From positions 186,001 through 250,000 of the forward strand of contig NZ_JAVHNP010000004.1 of NCBI RefSeq assembly GCF_031769195.1: a stretch of 64,000 nucleotides of DNA. The letters are read 5' to 3'. This stretch comes from Vreelandella sp031769195 (GTDB lineage Bacteria > Pseudomonadota > Gammaproteobacteria > Pseudomonadales > Halomonadaceae). The notes under the pieces were generated by a model. It saw nothing but the letters and a program-made list of their open reading frames with translations. It did not search any database and was not told the origin of the DNA. The position numbers and the translations under genes were made by a program. Shown here piece after piece: positions 1-8,794 of this stretch (the stretch's first letter is position 1; each line of letters starts with the position of its first letter).

Positions 1-1490
1 TAAGACACCCGCTTACCCAAACGCGTCATCCCCCGGGGCGCTGAGATGCGAAAGAAGCGCTCGACCACCTCTTCACGCGTTGCAGGCGTCACTAATGACA
101 CCAGCACAAACAGCGGCAAATTGACCATCAGCCCCCAAAACCCGGCATGAATGCCGAGCGGGTGGCGCCACAAGGTGGTGAACGCTACCGTCACCACGAA
201 ACCACCCACAATGCCCGCCATAACGCCCAACCGGGAAGCCCGAGGCCAAAAGAACATGCCGATAAACGCGGGCAACACCTGCGAGGCAAAGCCAAGTCCT
301 ACCAGCAAAATCATCACCAGGCTTCCCGGCTCGGCAATCGCCAGCGGCGCAATCACCAGAAACATAGTGGGCAGAATTAAAAGCCGCGCCAGCTTGGCGG
401 TAACGTTTTCCGAGAGTTTAAAAAGTGGCTGCAGCACATCTTTACTCATCGAAAGCGAGACCGAGTGAATAAACGGCTCACTGGAGGACATAGACGCTGC
501 CAAGGTGCCAGCGCCCAGCAGCCCGACTAACACCACGGGCAAGTGCTGCATGGCGTACTCCAGCACCACGGTATCTGCCCGCGCCAGCTCCGGCAGCGAG
601 AAAATACCGATAAAGCCCACCACCACCATGGGCAAAATTACAACGTAATAGGTGGGTAGCCACGTCGCGCTGCGACGGATGGTGCGCGCTGAGGAGGCGC
701 TCATCCACTGCGTCCAGACAGGTGGCATAAACGAGAACATCGAGACGATGATCGACGTAGTCCAGAAGCTAAAACTCATATCGCCCCCCGCACCGGGCAG
801 GGTCAGAAACTCGGGGTGTTCGGCGGCGATGCGTTCAAACACCCCCGCAAAACTCAGCCCACCCGTAGCACTGTGGATGGCCCACAGTCCTACCGCCCAG
901 GCCACTACCAGCATCAGTACGCCCTGAAACGCATTAGTGCGGCCAATCGCCCGCTGCCCGCTAGCGTAGAGATACACGGCTATACAGGCCAGCACCAACA
1001 GCACGCCCAGCCAAACGGGAATCAACCCACCGCTCATCACAAACAGGATATAAGCGGAGCCAATGGTTTGTAGCACCGCGTAGGCCACCGAGCCCACCGC
1101 CATGACCAGCGCTGACAGCGCCCCTAGCGCGGGGCTTTGATAGCGGTCGGCAATGGCGCTTGCCTGCGTCACATGGCCAAACTGCTCGCCGAACTGCCAC
1201 ACCTTCGGCCCGAAATACCACGCCACCAGCGCCAAGTACGCCAGATAAATCGCTACATAAAACACCGCCACGCCTTTGGAATAAGCCCAGCCCGGCGCGC
1301 CCATGAAGGTGTAAGCACTCACGCTACCCGCCGCGATCAGCAGGTAAAGCGTCACTGGCCCCATGCTGCGCCCAGCCACGCCCCACTCTTCTAGCGTATT
1401 CATAGAGCGCCCCGCCCGTGCGCGAAGGCCAATCAGCATCGCGGTGGCTACGTATAGCAGCGTAATCACTAACGGCCAGGCACTACTCAT
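1..1490 (-). CDS. Sodium:solute symporter family permease (3' end at window edge)
   Basis: About 496 codons can be read on the minus strand from ATG 1490 to the edge. The product starts MSSAWPLVITLLYVATAM and is strongly hydrophobic throughout, consistent with the 12-13 membrane helices of the SSS family. SSS-like features are the early stretch GSVSAYTFMGAPGWAYSKG, a GRTNAFQGVLM segment in the middle, and an AASMSSSEPFIHS stretch about two thirds along. The last readable codons are ...GKRVS followed by TA, so a stop codon may lie exactly at the edge. The start overlaps the stop of the small DUF3311 gene by 8 nt (ATGAGTAG), so the two are translationally coupled. The family takes up organic solutes with sodium; the substrate cannot be read from the sequence. 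Confidence 0.85.
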   Translation of the reverse strand, partial: MSSAWPLVITLLYVATAMLIGLRARAGRSMNTLEEWGVAGRSMGPVTLYLLIAAGSVSAYTFMGAPGWAYSKGVAVFYVAIYLAYLALVAWYFGPKVWQFGEQFGHVTQASAIADRYQSPALGALSALVMAVGSVAYAVLQTIGSAYILFVMSGGLIPVWLGVLLVLACIAVYLYASGQRAIGRTNAFQGVLMLVVAWAVGLWAIHSATGGLSFAGVFERIAAEHPEFLTLPGAGGDMSFSFWTTSIIVSMFSFMPPVWTQWMSASSARTIRRSATWLPTYYVVILPMVVVGFIGIFSLPELARADTVVLEYAMQHLPVVLVGLLGAGTLAASMSSSEPFIHSVSLSMSKDVLQPLFKLSENVTAKLARLLILPTMFLVIAPLAIAEPGSLVMILLVGLGFASQVLPAFIGMFFWPRASRLGVMAGIVGGFVVTVAFTTLWRHPLGIHAGFWGLMVNLPLFVLVSLVTPATREEVVERFFRISAPRGMTRLGKRVS

Positions 1491-1710
1491 GGTCGTCTCG
1501 CTCTACAATCCGGTTGCCCACTAGCATGACTGCTACGCAGGCAAACATGATCACGTAGCTCCACACCACCAGCAGCGGCAATCCCATCACCAGCGTGGCG
1601 CGGTTCACCCAGCCAATCACCGGCCAACTACCCGCCACTACCAGCGTCACAAAGGCAATAAGAAGCCCCCAGCCGGCACGCGAAGTGGGCAGCACTAAAA
1701 AACGTTGCAT
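1483..1710 (-). CDS. DUF3311-type small membrane partner of the SSS symporter
   Basis: A protein of 75 residues with two predicted membrane helices (about residues 9-27 and 36-60) and a charged tail NRIVERDDHE. The stretch NRATLVMGLPLLVVWSYV fits the DUF3311 pattern. Such proteins are commonly encoded just before an SSS permease, as here, and are thought to be accessory subunits. A GTG at 1746 would add 12 residues. I prefer ATG 1710 because the protein then begins just before the first helix, although neither start has a strong Shine-Dalgarno sequence. The reading frame ends inside the symporter start region. Confidence 0.7.
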   Translation of the reverse strand: MQRFLVLPTSRAGWGLLIAFVTLVVAGSWPVIGWVNRATLVMGLPLLVVWSYVIMFACVAVMLVGNRIVERDDHE

Positions 1711-1957
1711 GTTATATCCATCGTGATGAAAAGGAGTTCCAGCCACACTGGCAGCTATGCCAGCGTTAAGCCGCTTATGGTGAATATTGTAATGCGTTCA
1801 GCCGTTTACTGCCCACGGATGAACGGCGTTTCTACGTCCATTGAAAGCTTTTGTGGGGCGTTGGAATGAGGTTGCCGAAGCAGAAGCGCTGGCAGTTGAC
1901 CGAGGGGCTACCTAAGCGGACAAGAGATCATCATGGCAGGAAGGCACGATGGGAGTA

Positions 1958-2383
1958 TCAAACAATACGCCGCTCCATCGCCTGCACGCCCCCTTCCGTT
2001 GTGAGCACTCGAAACCCCATGCGCTCGTATAAAGCCATGGCGGGATTGATACTAAATACGCGCAGCCGCAGCCGGTGAATACCCGCTTGCCTAGCGTGCT
2101 GTTCAGCGTAACCCAGCGCCGCGGTTCCTAAGCCCTGGCGCTGCCACGATGGGGCTATTTGCAGCTCGCGAATATGGTAGGCGCTATGCTCCTGTTGGAG
2201 GCAGAGCACCCCCACAGGTGTTGCATTGACGAAGAGCTTGTAGCTTTCTAGCTCGCGCCACTGCTGATCGAACAGGGCGGTATCCCAGTGCCATCCTAGC
2301 TGCTGGTGATAAGCCGCCATGTTGTGACGAATCAGCGTTTCGGCAAACGCTTTATCGTTTGTTGGCCGAATCACAGGCGTCAT
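1958..2383 (-). CDS. GNAT family N-acetyltransferase
   Basis: A 141-residue single-domain GNAT protein. The acetyl-CoA binding motif A is visible as QRQGLGTAALGYAEQHAR at residues 81-98, preceded by the beta-strand YHIRELQIAPSW and followed by RLRLRVFSINPAMALYERMGF, the usual C-terminal strand and tyrosine region. It transfers an acetyl group from acetyl-CoA to an amine; the substrate is not predictable. It lies 56 nt downstream of astB on the same strand and may be transcribed with the arginine operon, so an amino-acid-related substrate is possible. That is inference. Confidence 0.8.
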   Translation of the reverse strand: MTPVIRPTNDKAFAETLIRHNMAAYHQQLGWHWDTALFDQQWRELESYKLFVNATPVGVLCLQQEHSAYHIRELQIAPSWQRQGLGTAALGYAEQHARQAGIHRLRLRVFSINPAMALYERMGFRVLTTEGGVQAMERRIV

Positions 2384-2439
2384 CGCTCACCGCCTTGGTC
2401 ATCCGGCCGGTGGCGAACTCGCACTTGGCCGCTCATTGC

Positions 2440-3798
2440 CTACCCCAACTGGAATGGGTACACCGGCCCGATTTGCAGTAGCTGCGTGAGCTCATCCAGC
2501 GCGGTGAGCACTTCTGTCGCAAGCTGCGGATCGGCGAGGTCTTCACTCGTGAGGCGGTCGCGGTAGTGGCGGCTCACCCAGGCGGTGAGGTCGTCATAGA
2601 GCGCGTCGTTGAGCAGCACACGTCCAGTAAGCGCAGAACGCTCCGCTTCCGACAGTACCACCCGCAGGCGCAGGCAGGCGGGGCCGCCGCCGTTACGCAT
2701 GCTCTGCTTGACGTCTTTCACGATCACTTCACCGATAGGGTTATTGCCCGCCAGGATGAAGTTTTGAATCGTATGCCAGACGGCTTCGCGCTCTTGGCAC
2801 TCGCTGGGCACCACCAGGGTCATGGTGCCATCCGGGTTGGAGAGCAGTTGGGAGTTGAACAAGTACGATGCCACGGCATCTTCCATGCTCACGGCTTCTA
2901 CCGGCACCCGCACCGGAATCAGCGGCGTGCTCATTTTTGCGCGCAGCTCGTCCAGCGTGCGCTCTTCATCCAGAAACGCCATTTCGTGATAAAGCAGCAC
3001 CGGGCCATTGCCAACGGCAATCACATCGTTGTGGAACACCCCCGCATCGATGGCCTCCGGGTGCTGCTGAGCGAAGACGGTTTGCGCGTCGCTCAGCCCG
3101 TGCTGGCGTGCCACCGCTTGGCTGGCTTCCAAGGTTTGGCGGGCGGGGTAGCGCTTGGGTTCGCGCTCGCCGCTACGCACGTCGCCAAACGCCTGACGGC
3201 CGTATACGAAGAGATGAACGCCAGGCTCCCCGTACTCGCCGCACAGGCGGGTGTGGTTGGCCGCCCCTTCATCGGAGAATGCGGGCGTGGCGGGGAGCAC
3301 CGGGTGATGGGCAAAGCGCTGCTCATCGCGGAAAATCGCCTGCAGCACGCGGCCGGTGGTTTTCGGCTCCAGGTAGCGGTGGAAGCTGGATTGCAGGTTA
3401 GCTGGGGTAAAGTGCACCCGACCATCCGGTGCATCCACGCTGGGGGTAATCGTGCCTGCGTTAGCCGTCCACATACTAGAAGCCGAGCATACTGCCCGCA
3501 GCAGCTGTGGCGCTTGCTTCGCGGCTTGAGCGAGGATCTCGCTATTGCTGCCGCTAAAGCCTAAATCACGCAGCGCACCTAAGTCCGGGCGCTGCTGAGG
3601 GGGCAGCACGCCCTGGGCGTAGCCCGCGTCCATCAGCGACTTCATTTTGGCCAGCCCCTGTAGCGCGCCCTCTTTCGGATTAGACACCAAGCCACCGTGG
3701 CTCATGGAGGCCACGTTGCCGTGGGCAAGCCCGGAGTAGTTGTGGGTAAGCCCTACCAAGCCATCAAAGTTAACTTCCCGGATGCTGTTCATGCTCAT
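2440..3798 (-). CDS. astB: N-succinylarginine dihydrolase
   Basis: A protein of 452 residues, close to the usual length of about 447. It hydrolyses N2-succinylarginine to N2-succinylornithine, ammonia and CO2, the second step of the arginine succinyltransferase pathway, in the cytoplasm. The N-terminus REVNFDGLVGLTHNYSGLAHG and the stretch NGGGPACLRLRV are characteristic; the latter carries the presumed nucleophilic cysteine at residue 375. ATG 3798 overlaps the astD stop by 4 nt (ATGA), so translation is coupled. It is the last recognisable enzyme gene of the operon: astE, normally needed to release succinate and glutamate, is not in the window. Confidence 0.96.
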   Translation of the reverse strand: MSMNSIREVNFDGLVGLTHNYSGLAHGNVASMSHGGLVSNPKEGALQGLAKMKSLMDAGYAQGVLPPQQRPDLGALRDLGFSGSNSEILAQAAKQAPQLLRAVCSASSMWTANAGTITPSVDAPDGRVHFTPANLQSSFHRYLEPKTTGRVLQAIFRDEQRFAHHPVLPATPAFSDEGAANHTRLCGEYGEPGVHLFVYGRQAFGDVRSGEREPKRYPARQTLEASQAVARQHGLSDAQTVFAQQHPEAIDAGVFHNDVIAVGNGPVLLYHEMAFLDEERTLDELRAKMSTPLIPVRVPVEAVSMEDAVASYLFNSQLLSNPDGTMTLVVPSECQEREAVWHTIQNFILAGNNPIGEVIVKDVKQSMRNGGGPACLRLRVVLSEAERSALTGRVLLNDALYDDLTAWVSRHYRDRLTSEDLADPQLATEVLTALDELTQLLQIGPVYPFQLG

Positions 3799-5282
3799 AG
3801 ATTGACTCCCGGCGGCAGGGTTTCGGGCATTTCCAAGCTCTCGGCTTCCATGGAAGCAACTGGGTAAGCGCAGTAGTCTGCGGCATAGTAGGCGCTGGGG
3901 CGGTGATTGCCGCTGTCGCCAACGCCGCCAAAGGGCGCATCGCCAGAGGCACCGGTGGTCTGGCGGTTCCAGTTCACAATGCCTGCGCGAATACGCAGCA
4001 GAAAGTCATCCCAATCCGCCTGCTCGCCACCGATCAGCCCAGCAGAAAGGCCGTAGCGGGTGTCGTTGGCAAGGGCGAGCGCTTCATCCCAATCCGCGTA
4101 ACGATGAATTTTTAACAGCGGGCCGAAGTGTTCCTCATCGGGCACGTCCAGACCTGTTACGTCGATCAGCGCAGGGCTGAGCAGGCTGGTGTTCTCCTTG
4201 AGGCGCTGCATACGGTTAATCACGGTGCCGCCCATGGCTTCTAGTTCATCCTGGGCGTTGAGCAGGCCATCGGCCGCGGCAACGCTCACTAAGCCGCCAT
4301 AAAACGGCGCGGGCTCCTCGTCGAACTGCCCAGCCACATGCAGCTTGGCGATAGCCTCAGAGAGCGCGTCGATGAGACGGTCACCCACCTCGCCTTGGGG
4401 CACCATCAAGCGGCGCGCACAGGTGCAGCGCTGGCCACCGGAGAGAAACGCCGACTGTAGAATGGTGAGTACCGCTGCGCGCTCATCATCCACCTCCTTC
4501 ACCACCAGCGGGTTATTGCCGCCTAACTCCAGCGCGAGGATTTTATCCAGCTGCCCGGCAAACTGCTGCTGCAACATCCCGCCTACTTTGGCGCTGCCGG
4601 TAAACAGCAGGCCATCAATGCCAGGATGGGCAGAAAGCGCCTGTCCCACGGCCACACCGCCCTGCACGAGGTTGATCACCCCGGCAGGTAATCCGGCTTC
4701 TACCCAGCACTGCAGGGTGAAATCTGCAGTGAGCGGGGTTTGGTCGCTGGGCTTGAATACCACGGTATTACCCGCAAGCAGCGCAGGTACCATATGTCCG
4801 TTGGGCAGGTGGCCGGGGAAGTTATAGGGGCCAAACACCGCCATCACGCCGTGGGGGCGGTGGCGCAGTACCGCTTTAGCGCTGCCGACCTCTTTTTCAC
4901 GCTCCCCAGTGCGCTCGTGGTAGGCCTTGATAGAGAGCGCGATTTTACCAATCATCGCGCCTGCCTCCGTGCGGGCTTCCCATAACGGTTTGCCGGTTTC
5001 CGAGGCAATGGCGATAGCTAAGTCTTCTCGTCGCGCGGTGACAACCTCAACAAACCGCTCCACCAGCGCCTGACGCTCAGCAAAAGGCGTGCGTGCCCAG
5101 GTAGGGAATGCCGCTCGCGCCGCCTCCACCGCTGCGCCTACTTGGCCACCAGAAGCCGCTGCGCCTTGCCAGAGCAGCGTGCCCGCCACGGGGTCGTGCT
5201 TGGTAAAGGGCTCGGCGTCGCCGACGACCCAGCCGCCGTTAATCAGTTGCTGCTGTTGGGCGTGCATGTTCTGGGTGTGCAT
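3795..5282 (-). CDS. astD: N-succinylglutamate 5-semialdehyde dehydrogenase
   Basis: Oxidises N-succinylglutamate semialdehyde to N-succinylglutamate with NAD in the succinyltransferase pathway. The 495-residue product has the aldehyde dehydrogenase signatures: GPYNFPGHLPNG in the N-terminal half, FTGS at the cofactor site, LELGG with the general-base glutamate at residue 252, and GGQRC with catalytic cysteine 286. I chose ATG 5282 because AAGGAG sits at the right distance; a GTG 15 nt further upstream overlaps that ribosome binding site. The gene is 66 nt after aruG and overlaps astB by 4 nt. Confidence 0.95.
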   Translation of the reverse strand: MHTQNMHAQQQQLINGGWVVGDAEPFTKHDPVAGTLLWQGAAASGGQVGAAVEAARAAFPTWARTPFAERQALVERFVEVVTARREDLAIAIASETGKPLWEARTEAGAMIGKIALSIKAYHERTGEREKEVGSAKAVLRHRPHGVMAVFGPYNFPGHLPNGHMVPALLAGNTVVFKPSDQTPLTADFTLQCWVEAGLPAGVINLVQGGVAVGQALSAHPGIDGLLFTGSAKVGGMLQQQFAGQLDKILALELGGNNPLVVKEVDDERAAVLTILQSAFLSGGQRCTCARRLMVPQGEVGDRLIDALSEAIAKLHVAGQFDEEPAPFYGGLVSVAAADGLLNAQDELEAMGGTVINRMQRLKENTSLLSPALIDVTGLDVPDEEHFGPLLKIHRYADWDEALALANDTRYGLSAGLIGGEQADWDDFLLRIRAGIVNWNRQTTGASGDAPFGGVGDSGNHRPSAYYAADYCAYPVASMEAESLEMPETLPPGVNL

Positions 5283-5348
5283 CGTGCTCTCCTTCACTGA
5301 GTTTTTGTCGTCTTGGCGCGAGTAGCGGGGCGTTTAAGAGGTTAAATA

Positions 5349-6380
5349 TTAGGTTTCCAGCAGGCGCACGGCGTCGCCGGTGGAAACGCCTAACCGCTCG
5401 GCTTCCTGGGGGGTGAGCACAATCGTGCTGCTGTCGGTGGGGCCGCGCCCAATCCAACTAGCGGTAAAGCTCAGCATCTGGGTAGACGCCGCCAACCAGC
5501 GGCTAACGCTCTCTTGCGGCGCGTTAGGTGACACTTCCACCTGATAAAGCTGCGAGTTACGAATCGCCCGCACGTCATCAATGTAAGCTTCCACCGTGGG
5601 GCCACCATCGAAAATATCGATATAGCCTTCCCAGCGCAGCCCCTCTTTCTTCAGCATCTCCAGCGCCGGGCGGGTGTGTCGGTGCACCTGGCCAATACAC
5701 GCCCGCGCCTCTTCCGCCATAAAGGTGGTGTAGATGGGAAACTTGGGCATCAGCTCGCCGATAAAGCTCTTCTGGCCTAGGCCGGTTAAGCGGTCGGCTT
5801 CGTTGAAATCCATCGGGAAGAAGTGTTTCCCCAGGCTTTCCCAGAAGGGACTGACGTTGTTCTCATCGAACACGCCGCGCATCTCGGCCAGCACTTTTAG
5901 CGGAAAACGGTCGCGGAATTGAGCAATAAACAGCCAGCGGGCCTTAGAAAGCAGCGCACCGTTACGCAGGTGTTTGTTGGCCTCGCCACGGTATTCCGGG
6001 CGCAGAAACAGCGAGCACACCTCGGCGTCGCCGGTGTGATCAGAGCTTAAAAACAGCGTGTCGATGGTGCGATGCAGATCAAGCTGCACGGACGAGTGCG
6101 CCAGCGTACCCAGCCGGTAGTTATAGAACGGCACTTCGCGCCCTACCTGGCCTTCAATGGCGCAGCAGCCTGCCAGCTCGCCGTTGGTTTCATCTTCCAG
6201 CACGAAGAAGTAAAGACGATCATCCACTGGGGTGCGCTCTTCAAACGCGCGGGCGGCGGCCTCAATTTTACCGGCCAGAAACTCGCGGTTATCCGGCAGC
6301 GAGGTAAAACCAACGCCGGCCTGCTGCGCAAGCGCCTGGAGCCCATCCAGATCATCCCGGGCAATGGGTCGAATGCGCAT
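5349..6380 (-). CDS. aruG: Arginine N-succinyltransferase, second (AruG-type) subunit
   Basis: A 343-residue AstA-domain protein beginning MRIRPIARDDLDGLQALA, with the family stretches SLFLRPEYRG, FPLKVLAEMRG and SPFWESLGKHFF. With its paralogue AruF it forms the enzyme that succinylates the alpha-amino group of arginine (and ornithine) using succinyl-CoA, the entry step of the pathway. The start overlaps the aruF stop by one base (TAATG) and is preceded by GAAGGAG. Having two paralogous subunits, rather than a single AstA as in enterobacteria, follows the Pseudomonas arrangement. Which copy is called alpha or beta rests on gene order, not on residues I can check. Confidence 0.92.
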   Translation of the reverse strand: MRIRPIARDDLDGLQALAQQAGVGFTSLPDNREFLAGKIEAAARAFEERTPVDDRLYFFVLEDETNGELAGCCAIEGQVGREVPFYNYRLGTLAHSSVQLDLHRTIDTLFLSSDHTGDAEVCSLFLRPEYRGEANKHLRNGALLSKARWLFIAQFRDRFPLKVLAEMRGVFDENNVSPFWESLGKHFFPMDFNEADRLTGLGQKSFIGELMPKFPIYTTFMAEEARACIGQVHRHTRPALEMLKKEGLRWEGYIDIFDGGPTVEAYIDDVRAIRNSQLYQVEVSPNAPQESVSRWLAASTQMLSFTASWIGRGPTDSSTIVLTPQEAERLGVSTGDAVRLLET

Positions 6381-7444
6381 TACATCTCTCCTTCATCAAG
6401 CGCATCCACGGCGCTTGGCAGAGTTAACGGCGCGGCCAGCACCGCCCGCCCCTCTTCCACACCCAAACGCTCTGCATGCTGCGGTGAAAGCATCAACTGC
6501 CCCGTAGGCGAAAGCGCGTAGCGCGCCACGATGCAGCGGAAATCGCTCAGCGTTTGGTTGGCAATCATGGCGGGTTCGGCATCCGGCAACGCGTGCTCGG
6601 GGCGTATCCGCACCGGGTGCCAAGCCGCGCGGCGGAACGTTTCCAGGCGCTCGCGTTCGGCTTTGACGATGGGGCCCGCGTCGAAAATATCCACATGCCG
6701 GGAGCGCACGAAGCCTTCGGCCAGCATTTCCGCCAGTGCGTCTTCATGGGCTGGATGCTCGCGGCCAATAGCGGCGCGGGCCTGAGGCGTGAGCAGCGGC
6801 AAATAGAGCGGAAACTGCGGCATCACTTCAGCAATAAAGCTTTTCGAGCGAACGCCCGCCATGTGATTCATCTCTTGGAAGCTGCGGGCGAAAAAGTGGC
6901 GGCCCACGCTCTCCCAAAAGGGGGATTCATTCTGGCTATCCAGATAGCCAGGGAAGGCCACCGCTAAAATCCGCGAGAAGCGCTCCGGGTATTGGGCAAT
7001 AAACATCAGCCGCGCCCGGCGCAGCAGGCTCTCGGCGCTGGTGCCTTTGTAGCGCGGGTTGAGCGACAGAGCGCAGAGCAGCGTGGCATCCGAGGCTTCG
7101 TGAGAGAGCGCCAGCGTTTGTACTTCACGGCGCACGTTAAGCTGTTGAGAGGCGTGAATCAGCGTCTCTTGGCGATAGGTGTAGTAGGCCTCGGCGGCCC
7201 CCGCCTGGGCACGGATGGTGGCCGTCCCCAGCACGTCGTTGCGGCTATCGTCCGCCAGCACGAACATATAGTGCTCGTTGCCGGGGAACTCAATCTCGCT
7301 CGCAAACGCTTCTTGGGAGCGCACAATGCGCTCCTCAAGGCGGTCACGGTTGGCAGGCAGGTTGGTAAGCCGAGGCACCGCATGTTCTGCCAGTTGCTCT
7401 AAGGCGGGAAGGTCAGCCAGGGTGACCGGACGGATTACCAACAT
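6380..7444 (-). CDS. aruF: Arginine N-succinyltransferase, first (AruF-type) subunit
   Basis: A 354-residue AstA-domain protein starting MLVIRPVTLADLPALEQLA, paralogous to the next gene (shared SPFWESVGRHFFAR and SKSFIAEVMPQFPLYLPLL stretches). It is expected to pair with AruG as arginine/ornithine N-succinyltransferase. The frame is open from an ATG at 7483 that overlaps the aruC stop as ATGA. I prefer ATG 7444, because AGAGGGGG lies 8 nt before it and the encoded protein then matches AruG from its first residues. The upstream ATG remains possible. Confidence 0.92.
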   Translation of the reverse strand: MLVIRPVTLADLPALEQLAEHAVPRLTNLPANRDRLEERIVRSQEAFASEIEFPGNEHYMFVLADDSRNDVLGTATIRAQAGAAEAYYTYRQETLIHASQQLNVRREVQTLALSHEASDATLLCALSLNPRYKGTSAESLLRRARLMFIAQYPERFSRILAVAFPGYLDSQNESPFWESVGRHFFARSFQEMNHMAGVRSKSFIAEVMPQFPLYLPLLTPQARAAIGREHPAHEDALAEMLAEGFVRSRHVDIFDAGPIVKAERERLETFRRAAWHPVRIRPEHALPDAEPAMIANQTLSDFRCIVARYALSPTGQLMLSPQHAERLGVEEGRAVLAAPLTLPSAVDALDEGEM

Positions 7445-7479
7445 ATTTAACGCCCCCTCTTGTGTGGCTTGCGGCCTGC

Positions 7480-8694
7480 TCATGCGCTGGCAACAAGTCG
7501 CTCAATGGCACGTTCAAGGCGCGCCATGCCCTCAGCAATGTCTGCCTCAGGAATGACCAGCGATGGCGCCATACGCAGCACGTTGGGCCCTGCAATCAGC
7601 GCCATCACGCCTTCTTCAATCGCCAGCGGCAGAATATCCTTGGCGCGGCCTTCAAAGGCATCGGACATCTGCGCCCCCATCAGCAGGCCCATGCCACGGA
7701 TCTCTTTAAACACGCCGTGCTTGCGGTTGATGGTTTCCAGGTGCTCGCGGAACAGGTCGTGGCGATGTTTGACGCCTTGCAGCACCTCGGGCGTATCGAT
7801 GAACTCGACCGCGGCCAGCGCCACCGCTGAGGCCAGCGCGTTGCCGCCGTAGGTGGAGCCGTGGGTGCCGATGGCCAGCGACTTGGCGATGGCATCGGTG
7901 GTCAGCGTGGCGCCAATTGGGAAGCCGCCGCCCAGCGATTTTGCGCTGGTAAGAATATTCGGGGTGATGCCGAAGTTTTTATAGGCGTACAGCTCGCCGC
8001 TGCGGCCAACACCGGTTTGCACTTCATCGAAAATCAGCAGCGCATTGTGTTCGTCACACAGATCGCGCAGGCCCTGCAGGAATTCTTGGGTGGCAGGCAC
8101 GATGCCACCTTCGCCCTGCATCGGTTCCACCATAATGGCGCAGGTGTCGTCGCCTACAAGCTTACGCACGCTCTCCAGGTCGTTGAAGTTGGCATGCAGA
8201 ATGCCTCCCGGTACCGGGCCAAAGCCTTGCGAGTACTTGGGTTGGCCACCGACACTCACAGTAAAGAAGGTACGGCCATGGAAAGACTGGTAGAACGAGA
8301 TGATTTTGTCTTTGTGCTCGCCGTGGTGGTCGACCGCCCAGCGGCGGGCCAGCTTCAGCGCGGCTTCGTTAGCTTCACCACCGGAGGAGCATAGGAACAC
8401 TTTATCGGCGAACGTGCGCTCGTTGAGGGTTTTCGCCAGTTTGAGCGCGGGCTCGTTGGTGAATACGTTGGAGAGATGCCAAAGCTTTTCGCCCTGCTCT
8501 TTTAACGCATTCACCAGCACCGGATGGCAGTGGCCCAGCGAGTTCACCGCAATACCACCGGCAAAATCGATGTACTCACGGCCCTCTTGGTCCCACAAGC
8601 GGCTGCCTTCACCACGCACTGGAATAATCTGCTGCGGCGCGTAGTTAGGCGTCATGTAGTGGTCGAAATCTTGACGGCTCGGGGTGTGGCTCAT
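7480..8694 (-). CDS. aruC: Succinylornithine/acetylornithine aminotransferase
   Basis: A class III PLP-dependent aminotransferase of 404 residues. It converts N-succinylornithine and 2-oxoglutarate to N-succinylglutamate semialdehyde and glutamate, and members of this group often also act on acetylornithine in arginine synthesis. The cofactor-binding FDEVQTGVGRSG (Asp223) and the Schiff-base lysine 252 in TSAKSLGGGFPIG are visible. ATG 8694 follows a strong GGAGGT ribosome binding site. It is the first gene of the aruC-aruF-aruG-astD-astB cluster and lies 100 nt downstream of the argR-like gene. The symbols astC and argD are also used for this family. Confidence 0.94.
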   Translation of the reverse strand: MSHTPSRQDFDHYMTPNYAPQQIIPVRGEGSRLWDQEGREYIDFAGGIAVNSLGHCHPVLVNALKEQGEKLWHLSNVFTNEPALKLAKTLNERTFADKVFLCSSGGEANEAALKLARRWAVDHHGEHKDKIISFYQSFHGRTFFTVSVGGQPKYSQGFGPVPGGILHANFNDLESVRKLVGDDTCAIMVEPMQGEGGIVPATQEFLQGLRDLCDEHNALLIFDEVQTGVGRSGELYAYKNFGITPNILTSAKSLGGGFPIGATLTTDAIAKSLAIGTHGSTYGGNALASAVALAAVEFIDTPEVLQGVKHRHDLFREHLETINRKHGVFKEIRGMGLLMGAQMSDAFEGRAKDILPLAIEEGVMALIAGPNVLRMAPSLVIPEADIAEGMARLERAIERLVASA

Positions 8695-8794
8695 GGGACA
8701 GTACCTCCAGTGGAGTAAGCGATAGAATCAGTATACGGGGGGCGATGGACGCCCTGCTTTCAGTATTGGGACGGTAAATTATGAAAAGCCGCGC

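Noticed and set aside
1711..1957. Possible gene remnant between the DUF3311 and GNAT genes
   Set aside because: Short open frames rich in Arg, Trp and Lys are present, but I found no transposase or other family pattern in either strand. Treated as intergenic.
2566..3564. 332-codon plus-strand open frame opposite astB
   Set aside because: It is the shadow of astB, a well-supported gene with full family motifs. The translated shadow is His/Arg-rich and matches nothing recognisable.
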